A stretch of DNA of 64,000 nt, taken from positions 21,087,755 through 21,151,754 of the forward strand of contig CM119267.1 in NCBI GenBank assembly GCA_051294375.1, given 5' to 3'. Made by a program: the position numbers and the translations under genes. The DNA is from Paraspadella gotoi (lineage: Eukaryota > Chaetognatha). Below the pieces are notes generated by a model that was not told the origin of the DNA, did not search any database, and worked only from the letters and a program-made list of their open reading frames with translations. Below are positions 24,637 through 40,868 of this stretch, in pieces; within the stretch, counting starts at the first letter, position 1; each line of letters opens with the position of its first letter.

Positions 24637-24688
24637 TTAAAAAAGAAGTAAACGTTCGCACAAGGCAGTATCCTTGTCTCGGCGAATG
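24573..24688 (+). CDS. Candidate acidic exon (unassigned)
   Basis: Bounded by TTCGCAG on the left and TG|GTAAGG on the right, with 38 open codons: VNFVGEWGDDN, nine Asp from (GAC)n, then VKKEVNVRTRQYPCLGE. The non-repeat flanks look protein-like. No start exon of matching phase was found; a candidate ATG exon ending near 23936 has the wrong phase. The opposite-strand Val-rich frame is a shadow of the microsatellite. Confidence 0.3.
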
Positions 24689-25569
24689 GTAAGGGACGGA
24701 GACGCCGACGACGACGACAAAGGCGACGACGGAGGCGACGACGACCGCATGGAGCTATGGTGCCTGAGAGATGAATCGAGGCGACGAAGACGACAATGAC
24801 GACGACTACAGTGACGACGACGACGACGAATGATCGATACACAAAGAGTCGTTGAGGTTTGATTGAGACGAAACCGAGGGGGGGGCGGAGTGAGGAGTGG
24901 ACAGAACGACTAAAATCGGTGGGTAGGTAAAGAGTAAGAAACATGGGATATACGGATGGTACATGGATTAAAGTATTAAAATTGCAAAATTAATATTTTT
25001 TTATTATATTAGACTAAGTTAAATATATTCAGACGGAATGTTTATATTTAGATTCAGCGTGAAGCGCTACATCTAGGGATTCGAAATTCAGAGACAAAGC
25101 AAGAGAAAAGCACGAATTCTAACGAGTCGGAATGTAAAAATAATAGTGCTAATTAACGAACATAAATACATAAGAGACGCAAAATCTGAACAATGAACTC
25201 GATCAAATGTATCGCTGATTAGAGATTAATCTGTTTATTTTTAAATTTAAAGAGAAAACAAACAACGGATTTTTTATTTAAAAAAAAAACGAATATGTTT
25301 TGACTCCAATTTGATGAAAGAAGTCAGCGAGTTTTTTATTTAACTAAAACGCGACGAAGAGAAAGTCTTAACGCAATGTCTAGAAACCGCATTTTAATTT
25401 AGCTTGAACCTGACCGCATCGCACCTGGACACGTGGAAAGGAAGTCCCCGGTTCAAAGGGGATTATCCCTGCCACATGCCTCTTTAATTCATAGGCGATG
25501 CTCGAATCATGACCGATGCAAACGAATTTTCTTAAAGATGCTATTAAAGACCAGTTTCCGTACAGGTAT

Positions 25570-25889
25570 GTATAATTTTGCGATTTGCAGATCTATGCAT
25601 GTACTTTTATGTTATATACCTATTAAAACGACAAAAACCATAAAAATTTCGTTTCCTCGTGGATATTGATCACGTGACCTTACAACCGGATACTAGTATT
25701 AATTTTCCTTCCGTTTCGGGCTCGTNNNNNNNNNNATAATTTTGCGATTTGAAGATCCATGCATGTACTTTTATGTTATATACCTATTGAAACGACAAAA
25801 ACCATAAAAATTTCGTATCCTCGTGGATATTGATCACGTGACCTTACAACCGGATACTAGTATTAATTTTCCTTCCGTTTCGGGCTCGT
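25570..25889 (+). repeat. Direct duplication across a sequencing gap
   Basis: The segment 25570-25725, ending CGGGCTCGT, is repeated almost exactly at 25736-25889. Ten Ns (25726-25735) separate them. This is what unmerged overlapping contig ends look like. Confidence 0.8.
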
Positions 25890-27319
25890 TCCATTTGAGC
25901 CACGAGATCAAAGTAGAGATTAAAAATGGAATGAAAAAGAATATATCCGGTAAAAAAAGGAAATCTGTCTCTGTCTCTCTCTGTCTCTGTCTCTCTCTCT
26001 TTCAAAAGGTCGATTCGTAGGTCAAACGGCGCCGAAACTCGACAGGTCGTCGGGGCCCGGCCCGAGATCGGAAGAGAAAGGAGATGGAGACTTGAAAAGA
26101 AAGGGAAAAGAAAGGAAAAAAGGAAAAGAAAGAAAAAAAAAGTAAAAAAGAAAAAAAAAAGAATTCCAGTGAGAGAGAGACGTCGGCGGAAAAAGGGCGG
26201 TGGTCGTCGTTTTTTTGTCGTCGTCCTCGTCGTCGTCGTCGTCGTCCTCGTCGTCGTCGTCGACGTAGAATTTTAGGGTGCCTCACAATCGTATTCATAT
26301 TCCCCTATTACTAATAATTTTTTTTTTAAATTAAGATTTTTTAATAAAAAGTTTACTATATGTGTTTGTTAATAGTATTTTTATGCTTTTTTATTTAAAA
26401 AAAAACTTTACTTGAAAATATATACCTTTTTTTATATTTTTTATACATTCATAACTAAAAAAAATTAAATCAAAATGATATAAAATCTATTTTTTTTTAT
26501 TATTCTCAATCTAAAGCTTTCATACTATCATCAAAATATATCGAAATATTGAACGACCTTACTCCTAAGCCTTTATCAGCTTTCGTCGTCGTCATCGTCG
26601 TCGTCGTCGGCTGACCTCGCAGCTGTCCTGGCGACCAGTGGTCAGTCAGTTCCGTCAAAATCAGCTGATCGATGAGGGAAACAAAGATGCGAGTTTCCGG
26701 CTTCGAGAAAAAATCGAGAGGAAAGAGATAAAGATCTGACAATCACTTTTCTATTCACTTTTCTATTCACTACTCCGACCTTGTGATTATCCTTATGAAT
26801 ACCGGATCGAATCCAATGTATTTTTTGAATGTTTGGCGAGTGTAAAAAACAAACGGTATTCATCTTTGCGCCCTTAAATGAAATGTACTGAATTATTGTA
26901 TATTTATTTATTCAATAATTCACGCGAATTCTCGCGTCGAATTATACGTAGTTTAATTATTATATGCGATTTTATTCGAATACAACAAAGTTGATTCAGT
27001 ACAATCATCAGCAACAAACAAACAAACAAACATCGACTAAGTCTGAGCAAACGAAAAACATTATAAAATAGAGAGAAAAAAACAGTTAATTATTACTAAT
27101 CAGAGGTAGGGGTAGATTTCGAGGCTTGTGAGGCAGCAAGTTGAATTGAGGGCATAATGTAGATATTAGAGCGTAGCAAAAATATTAAAATCAAGTAGAA
27201 TCAAATATATATCGTGAACATTTTTAAATTAAAAAAAATATATATTTTTCAATTTTCGCCCATATTTATACATAGTGTTTTGACGCTCGTGGCGGCCGAC
27301 ATGGGCGTGTCCGCACTGA

Positions 27320-27496
27320 AGAAAAAAGTTCGACGTCCGCGGAGTCACCGCGGAAGATATCGCGATGGAGACCGGCCCTGAATTTCGGGAGAAGTTTAAC
27401 GCAGATTTAGTCGCGAAGAAAACGAGAGAAAAATTAGTATCAACTTTTAATGAGGAATTCGAATCTGCTTTCAAAATTAAAAAGATTAGATTTTGA
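27320..27496 (+). CDS. Short open frame, possibly a terminal exon
   Basis: 58 codons open to TGA, with protein-like composition (VRGVTAEDIAMETGPEFREK, NEEFESAFKIKKIRF) and locally raised GC. An ATG lies at 27364. The family is not recognised. The frame is closed by TGA just upstream and no clear acceptor was found, so it may be an element remnant. Confidence 0.25.
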   Translation, partial: RKKFDVRGVTAEDIAMETGPEFREKFNADLVAKKTREKLVSTFNEEFESAFKIKKIRF

Positions 27497-28828
27497 TATT
27501 TTCAATGGTAATTACTATGTATAAATATGGGCGTATGTAAAAATTGATAAATTTAAAAAAAATTGTTTGTATATATCTATGTTCTTTAGTACAAGACTGT
27601 TTATGAACAACTATTCGAACTTTGATCTACAACTTTCACTACGCCTTTGTATATATAATATATCTCATGTTTACACTCTCCTTTTCCAAAATAGTCTGAT
27701 CCGCTTAAAAAGTTTTTTCCAATTCTGCAAAAGAAGACTTCATTGTCTTTTTTTTATTTTCACCGACATTTCACATTAACTGTCGTGACGTTCACAAACG
27801 ATTTTTATGTTCTTTCAAAAAAATGAATTCGATTCGATTTTTCCTTCAACAATTTTCATTTTCGTGAGGAAAAAAATGAATTCGGGTTTTATGTTTGTTG
27901 TTTTGTCTTTTAGATTTATTCCGATATTTTTTTGGACATAACTGACTTCGGGAATAGCATTAATATTAAATATGAAGTGATTGAGTATTTGATTAATCAT
28001 AAATAATCAAACCATGGAAAAACGAATAAAAGCTATAAAAGTATATGCGATCGTATTTAAAAGTAGTTAATAGTTAATATAATAATCTTGTAATTACTTA
28101 GAATTCGCCCTAATTTCTTCCGAACCTTTCCCAGTTTTTTATGTAAATTATTAAACATTTTCCTACATTTTTTATACATAATTCTAAAGACTTTTCAAGG
28201 TTTCATTCCGACGCATGAGAAATCTGCAGGTTGTCGAGATCTCAAGTCGACGCAACTTTCACTCAGCCATTTCTTTGTTCCTTCGTTGTGAACGAATAAG
28301 CGAAGACAAATAAAGCGGAAAAAAAATTGGAGTGACCGGGACACGTGGAATGGAATGAAATAAATGAAATGAATGAAAGTTTTAATGAACTAATGAATGA
28401 AGAAATGAACATATGAATGAAAGAATAAATAAGGATATTGTCCGCACTGCGCACTAAATCCAAATAAATTATCTTATGATCGTCATGTAAGCTTAAAAAT
28501 TATAAAAAAATATTTAAACCCTAAAAAATTCTTAAGTAATAACAAGTAAATAACTTTCAAGTTTCAAGAAATGGGATATTATTTTTTCTTTTAGTTTTCT
28601 AATTTAACTAATATTGTTCTCAACTATGAAAATACTCAAGAGACAGATTTTGAATTTTGCGCGTTTATTTATTACAGCAACAGAAAAGAAACATCGGGAC
28701 GGAATGTAGGTTTAATTTTTTTTGTTGTTGGTATTTGTAGGTTTAATTTTTTGTATTTGTGAAGAAACCAAAGTTCCACATTTTCCCCTCAAACAACCGT
28801 CAATGAAAGACGCCTTTTTCCCCCCTAA

Positions 28829-29287
28829 TTAGTTGGTCGGTCGGTTACGCTTGACCGAATATCGATCGGCAAACGAAACCAACCGCGGACTGAAGGCCGA
28901 ACGTTGGAACTCTTCCTCCGTTAAGACCTTTCTCGCCAAGTACGTCAGCGCATCTTTAGGCAACATTTTGAGAAGCAATTCCAACTTCGCTATGTCATTC
29001 AGGGAAGGATGACGCCGCCTGCGCGCCATCTCGTCGTCCGCGGCGGAAACGAAGGCGTCGCCGAGCTGAGTTGAGTCGGCGTCGACGCGCGGTTGGGGGT
29101 TTACGACGTAGGAATCTATGCGGAATTAAGGGGAGAGAGAGAGAAGAGGAGACGATGTGCAGGCCGGGAGTAGGAACTAATGGCTTGATTCGTTACCTCG
29201 GTAAGAGTTTAGACCCCGGTTCGCAGGGGAGGACCGGCGAGTGTACTAGATAAACTGTGACCAAGGTGGCATAATGGAGGGCGGATG

Positions 29288-29339
<52 letters not shown>

Positions 29340-29796
29340 ATAAAAAAAAAACCCACTGACAAATACAAAAATCCATCTCGACAAAATCCTGATTTCTCAC
29401 TTCGAAGTATCCACTTTAGTTTTCCGTGTCCATCGTCGACGAAAGAATTTTTTATCTCACGTTTTCTCGCGTCTTAAGTCAAAAAATTGATAGAAACTTC
29501 AGTTAGTTCGTTAATTTTTATAAGTTCTGATAGGCATTTTTCCTAGAAATCGGGGCTAAGAAAGTCATTCGGCACCATAAATTCGGTTAATAAGTTACAA
29601 CTTTTATAATTTGAAATTGACCTTAATAATGAGGTTTGTATAGTTATAAACTAAAAGTAGCAAGAATGCAAAAGCTCTAGCGCATTTCACCGCTAAAACA
29701 CAGTTTCATATTTCTTTTTTTTTTTAAATTACCCGCCACGTAGATCGGGAGAAATAACAAAGCGACGACAACCAAGTTGACCATCTTTAAATTCAT
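28829..29796 (-). CDS. Small secreted pro-peptide-like protein
   Basis: Two exons, 29733-29796 and 28829-29115, with a GTAATT donor and GCATAG acceptor joining in phase 1, give 116 aa. Residues 1-21 (MNLKMVNLVVVALLFLPIYVA) form a classical signal peptide. The pro-region is acidic, then a tetrabasic RRRR occurs near residue 54. After it comes an amphipathic, helix-like segment (PSLNDIAKLELLLKMLP, DALTYLARKVL) and a basic end (SVKRNRPTN). Signal peptide, basic cleavage site and short length resemble a neuropeptide or peptide-hormone precursor, but I recognise no family and see no amidation glycine. A second internal ATG at 29784 would also work. The intron holds a (GA)n run at about 29290-29340. 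Confidence 0.6.
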
Positions 29797-30361
29797 AATC
29801 ATTAGCTTTTTTCTTCGTGCTGACAAACTTTGGTAACTTGGTATCTTGTCAAATAGAGGGTTTGAGGTCTTTTTAAGCCTTTTGTTTTGTTAAGAAAGAA
29901 CGATTTCGATTTCGGCAATTGCGATCGTCGCTCCTATTTCGTGAGAAAACGAAAACGTTTAAAACAATTTCGATTTATAGAAATATTAAAGAAAGCTGTT
30001 CGGACGTTATTAAGGTCATATTACCTTAAGAGTTCCACAATCTTTTATAAAAGACGATCTAAATTTTTTTACCACTATGTCAATATGTGCATAAGATGTA
30101 AAGATGTAAAGATTTTTAATCTTTTTTCAAATTTGGCTTCACTGCTCAATGCTCAATGACTTGACAGTTAGAGATAAAAATTGCAAACCGGAATAAAAAG
30201 GTTTTTTTAATTTAATTACAGAGATCGTACTCGAGTTGTTAAACCTTACTTTAATTCAACGGAAAGTAATTGCATTGTTCTGTTAAGTTGTGATTATTTG
30301 TAAACTGTGCGTGATTATTTGTAACTGCGACCCAAGGCCCTCCCCGATTAAATCTAATCTA

Positions 30362-30455
30362 ACCTAAATGAGCATTTTTAACGAAAGTGGGACGGACCGA
30401 CGGACCGACTGACCGAAAAGTGACTTATAGAGTTGCTCCGCGAGTACTGGATATA
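30362..30455 (+). repeat. Interspersed repeat family C, copy 2
   Basis: Matches 19195-19310 around AAAGTGGGACGGACC, CCGAAAAGTGACTTATAGAG and CGAGTACT. Confidence 0.6.
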
Positions 30456-31139
30456 CGTCCGAATCGTAATTAAAATCATCGGAGGCAAACATTCGTTATA
30501 ATTTCCCATTCTTATCATCATCTTTTCCGAGTTATTATCATCTTCATCTTTAATCACTTGGTTCGCCGAATTCGATAATTCTAGATACAACACCAACTAG
30601 TGAATTTGATTTTATAAAAACTGGGATGATGAGAACTTAAGTTACACCTGTGAGAATTTGGCCCAGTACAAGAAATAAAAAATATATTTTCGGGAAAGTT
30701 AATAGTCTACTAAAATAGCATTTGTAGTTCTCTATCAAAAGTCAAGAAAACTTAATATCCTTCTTTTCTGAAACTTGTTGTTCACTTGTTTCATACAGAG
30801 TAGAAGAAGGTGGAGATAGCCCAAGAGAGAGAGAAAATAAATTCAAATATTTTGAGAAAAACTATTAAATAGGTCAAAGCAGTTAAAAAAAATGAAAAGT
30901 AGATCGAAATCAAACCCTTTTTACAGAAAAACATTCTGAATCGTAAACCGTTAACGCTACTAATTTGATTCATCACTTTTTCGTTTTTAGTCGAATCTGC
31001 TTATCAGCAGATTCCGACTCTATAATCTACTTTATCGGTCCTTTGGTCCCACCCCAATAGCTTGTCGGTAAATCATTTTTAACATATCAGAACATCAAAT
31101 TATGATAAATTAAGCCAAAAAAAAGGATATCCGTCCGTC

Positions 31140-31258
31140 CGACTGTCTGTCTGTCTGTCTGTCTGTCTTTCTGTCTGTCTGTCTGTTTGTGTCTGTCTGT
31201 CTGTTTATGTCTTTCTGTCTGTCTGTCTGTTTGTGTCTGTCTGTCCGTCCGTCCGTCC
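31140..31258 (+). repeat. (CTGT)n tetranucleotide microsatellite
   Basis: About 115 bp of CTGT/CTGTTTGT units ending in CCGTCCGTCCGTCC. Confidence 0.9.
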
Positions 31259-31346
31259 CCCGTTAACAAAAGAGCGAGTGCGGGATTTTACATTATGGAA
31301 AAACATATTACTTTTAAACACTTGTAATTCACAATTCGTTTTTGCA

Positions 31347-31380
31347 CTGAAGAAGAATGGAATATCATTCGAAACATGTA
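31347..31380 (+). ncRNA. Hammerhead-ribozyme-like core (degenerate)
   Basis: CTGAAGA, then a hairpin with GAATG and CATTC arms, then GAAACATGTA. Third copy of the motif, this one on the plus strand. Confidence 0.4.
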
Positions 31381-31692
31381 TGCAATATTATTAATAAACT
31401 TCATTTTTAAACCTTACACCAACGAAAGGAAAATAACATTTAAACATCTGCTCCCATCTCTTACACTTTCACATACGCTTCCTCTATCTTTCTCTCCTTC
31501 TCTCCCTCTTCCTCCCTCCATTTTTTTTACGATTGGAGCAAAGCAAAGTGCCCGCCAACAATAGCATGAAATCGCGGCCAGCGGCATATCTGTCTCTCTC
31601 GCTCTCTCTCTCTCTCTCTCGCTACCTTTTTTATATCCCTGTCTCTCTCTGTTTCTCCCTCCAAAAGTTTTTTTTTTAAATTACGTAAAAAA

Positions 31693-37372
<5,680 letters not shown>

Positions 37373-37647
37373 TCGATGTTGTATTTACTGATCCATAGTT
37401 GTATTTAGTCAACATCAACATCAAAGTGGAAAAAAGGAAGCAAACTTTTTTTATTATATTATAAATAATATTTATTTTCGCTAATAGATAGACTATAGTC
37501 GCATTTTTTCACTCATGCCTATTTTTTTCCCACTAAACTCGTGTTATTCAATATTTATATCGGTCTGTCATTTTGTGAGGCTAAAATAAAAATTTATTTT
37601 CCCCATCTGATATTTTAAAATTATGAAAACTATAGATAAAGTTAGAT

Positions 37648-37653
37648 TTTATT
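37648..37653 (-). terminator. Polyadenylation signal of astacin gene
   Basis: AATAAA on the minus strand, 31 bp past the astacin stop. The carrier's own AATAAA (37585-37590, plus) lies nearby, so the two genes end tail to tail within about 310 bp. Confidence 0.45.
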
Positions 37654-37683
37654 TTTTACCATGTTAAACATTAAACATTTAAT

Positions 37684-39994
37684 TTAATTTTTCAAGTAAC
37701 TTTGGGCGAGCCTGCAGATTGAAGCGGACGACCTGTTGAGAAAAACAAAATTGTTAAATTAACGATAAAGTGTTAATGTCACAAGTCATAGAATGACAAC
37801 AAACTTTTCAAGAAAAAAAAATCACCTTTCCCGGCAAGGATGCTTCTCACAAGGTTTTTCCTCGCATTCACATTGACATTTGTGATTTACGTAACAGGGT
37901 TCTTTACAATCTGAAAGCGAGTTGTTAAAATATTTACCTATATTAAAAGCACTCGCTCAGTGTTCTCAATTTATAGTATTAGCCAAATATTAAAAAAAAA
38001 AAAAAAACAAGTAGGATTTTACCAGGCTGAGCGTCGCATTTGGCGTTGCAGTTGTACATCATATTGACGGCTTTGGCGTCGCGAAAACTGAGGTTCTTCA
38101 TGCGACCGATCGTCCAAGTGTAGTCGAGATCGCGCGGGAGAATCGTGAAGTATCTGTGAATTTTTTAAATCAAAAGATATCGGTAGGAGTGGCAAAAGAT
38201 TGGAGTAGAAAATAAATAGCACAGGAGTGGAAAGGGATGAAATACGATAAAAGAAAATAAATGGTTTGACAATTAAAAAAAAAAAAAAAAAATCAAAACT
38301 AACGAAAATACTAGATATTTTTAAAAAATTTTGGTAATTCATTTAAAATTAAAAATGTTACCCTTAACCTCAGATTACAGTCTCTCGCGTTACTTTTTGG
38401 CGAAATAGTTGACTCCGTAGTGCATGATGGAACAATAGTCGTAGGCCACCCCCATCGTCTCAGTTTCTAAGTCTATCGCAAACTGATCTCCTCTTTTCGC
38501 TTCGATGTTGTCGAAAATTATTTTCACGAAGTCCTCTCTACAAAATATAATTTATTAATTATTAATTATTAATACTGACAACTACTTGACAAATAACAAA
38601 CCTGTCGATCCTGCTCTGCTCGTGAAAGAGTCCGATCACGTGACCCAATTCGTGCAGCACCACCTCGTGATGCATGCAGCCGTTGATCTGCAGCGAGCAG
38701 GTGCTACCGTACTCGTAGCCAACGCGAGCCCAACATCCATCTTACGTGGGAAGAATGTATGTTTAGATTTAATTATTTATTTATATATTGATTTACTTAT
38801 TTTTTAATTAATATGTTATTCTTTTATTCAAGCAAATTGGACATTAGTTTTTCTCACTGACCAGCATTGATGAACTTCACGGTGTGATAATGTCCGGCCA
38901 ATTTTTCCGCCAAATCTCCAGATTGAATGAACCTGTCAGAAAGGTTTGTGTCACATGTTATGATATAACGTGTCCCACGACCTCGCTACGTTTGCAGGGT
39001 GCTTTCTTGTAAAGCACTTGTCGGGTCCCTTTTTGATTACTTAACTGGCACACGTCCTGCCACGCCCTCTCCTTACATTCAGACTCACTTTTTCCTCACC
39101 TTCTCACCTTGCCCAACTTACTTAATACAAGTTCTATCCCTCCACTCGCTCATCGCTTTTCTCACGAGGAGTTTGTGACTCGACCGAAAGTCCCTCGAAA
39201 ATCTGTAAGGAATCACCGCGTTCGGCCACCTGTAATAAAAAAAGAGGTTTTCTAAAAAAATTAAATGTTACCTCCATTTTTTAATGTTATTTAGCTTATT
39301 GCTGGACCGTAATTGTATCAAAAACAACGCCATCGATAAAATGGAATGACTGATCCAATATATGACCGAATTCTTGTTAGATTAACTGATCGCTAGATAT
39401 AAACGAAGGAATGTTGCATAGTAGATAGAATGATTGATTGATTGATTGTGGAATAATTTAAATTGTTTAATTAAATGCATCGATCGACGGATCTTTCCTG
39501 TATCGATCCCCTTTGATAATTCCTCCCGCCAGCCCTCGATTTTCCTGGAATCTAAGAGAGAATTGACTTCGACCCACGACCATGTCGCCGTCGAGAACGA
39601 CCACGTCAGACCCGTTTAAGGCCGACGACGATGACGACGACGACGCTCCTGTCGGAGATTCACGTTCGTAGAATTGTGCGTACTACATAGTATTGACATA
39701 CATATATTTTGTAATTGACTGATATACACACATGTATGAAATACCAATGCAATTGTATTTATGACATTTGTTCAATGATGATTTGTTTGACTTTTTTTCT
39801 TTTTTGTTTTATTAGTTTAAGTATATAATTAGTTTAAGTATATAATACATATTAATTAATCACTTTGCTTATGTACTTGCAAGAGAAATCCTCTCGTCGA
39901 TGGAGAGAGCGAGTTCGCCGCTAGAGGCGCCACTGACGCCTCCGCCCACGATGACGATGATGACGATGAAAAAGACGAACTGGGTGAGAAACAT
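37684..39994 (-). CDS. Secreted astacin-family zinc metalloprotease (M12A)
   Basis: Nine exons: 39877-39994, 39489-39648, 39122-39229, 38862-38932, 38602-38740, 38394-38537, 38023-38153, 37826-37910 and 37684-37732. The total is 1005 nt, 334 aa plus stop, all phases consistent. Residues 1-22 are a signal peptide. A Ser/Asp-rich pro-region contains LDGD (58-61), like the FxGD element that caps the zinc in astacin zymogens. The catalytic domain starts near WPNAVIPY (94). HELGHVIGLFHE (182-193) supplies the three zinc histidines and catalytic Glu. SIMHY (235-239) is the Met-turn with the zinc-site Tyr. The C-terminus is a short Cys-rich tail (CKEPCYVNHKCQCECEEKPC) instead of EGF or CUB domains. 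Exon 2's donor (CC|GTCGAT) is weak and chosen by phase. It should be an active secreted endopeptidase. Confidence 0.9.
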
Positions 39995-40868
39995 TGACAA
40001 GATTTTATATTAAAATTAAATTATATTGAAATATCTATGATTTTTGATAAGTAATTATTTGTTATAAATTTGTATTACAAAACCTACCATCCCCATTTAC
40101 CTCATTCATTTTTTTTTAAATTCAAATTTGATTGAAATATTAAAATGAATTTTAAGTCAAAGGTACAGCTGTGCCCAGTCTCGTCTCACGAGAGCAAAAA
40201 AATGAAAAGACAAAAAAGCTTTTGTTTTGAATAGATTATTTGTAGCATTACTTATCAATCATTACTTATCTTTAAGAGAGAGAGAGGGGGAGAGAGAGAG
40301 AGAGAGAGAGAGAAATAGAATTTCTGTCTTTTGTTTTTTTCTCGGAATTGCCTTAGCCTTCATCGCTCTCTAGCGATTATTTAAGGAGAGTGCGAATAAA
40401 TTTGTTTGTCTGAATATTGACGCGACACGCTAGTAAGTGGCAAGTAAGTGACTTATAGATCTCGCCCGTTTTGACTGTTCTGACTTGGGTCTAGAATAGG
40501 TGTTTGGTATTTTTTAATAAAAATTTTATTCATTTAAATATCAATTGGTAACCCGTACAATTTAAGTTATATATCAAACAGAGAAAAAATAAGTATTGAC
40601 AAATAAGATTTAACCAATTCAGCTCTTAAATCTGCAATCTTTCTTAAATTTGTCCTATCCGTGTATGTAATTAAATCACACAGTGCTTGATTTTGCAATC
40701 TTAGCTTTTATCAAAAACAACTTAGTCTCAGTAAATCTCTTTTTTTTTGGTACAATCGTCATCGAAAGCTACGATTTTTGTTTTTTTGGTATTCTAGCGA
40801 TTACGTATGAAACGTTAGTGAAAAATATGATTTTTACAAAACTAAATTAACATTTCAAACATTCCTTC
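39995..40868. other. Spacer between astacin and fucosyltransferase genes
   Basis: About 870 bp, AT-rich, with a (GA)n run at about 40277-40313. It presumably holds the astacin promoter and the 3' UTR of the fucosyltransferase. No exon is seen. Confidence 0.55.

Larger units (their letters stand above)
22205..28828. other. Large gene-poor interval
   Basis: About 6.6 kb with no confirmed gene. It contains a GC-rich promoter-like or exon-like island (22825-23050), a hammerhead-like motif (23315-23350), an acidic candidate exon (24573-24688), a duplicated segment flanking a gap (25570-25889), (GTC)n and (CTGT)-like tracts around 25970-26270 and 26584-26610, and a 58-codon frame at 27320-27496. 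Otherwise it is AT-rich with A/T runs. Confidence 0.55.
29797..31692. other. Intergenic region
   Basis: AT-rich. It contains family C copy 2 (30362-30455), a (CTGT)n tract (31140-31258) and a hammerhead-like motif (31347-31380). A (CT)n tract at about 31590-31650 lies just before the carrier start codon. No supported exon. Confidence 0.55.

Noticed and set aside
24390-24944. 184-aa minus-strand frame rich in Val and Arg
   Set aside because: Translation of (GAC)n repeats in the reverse frame.
26002-26298. Arg-rich 98-aa frame
   Set aside because: Translation of (GTC)n microsatellite.
31140-31258. CRISPR-like periodicity
   Set aside because: It is a simple tetranucleotide repeat; there are no spacers and this is a eukaryotic sequence.
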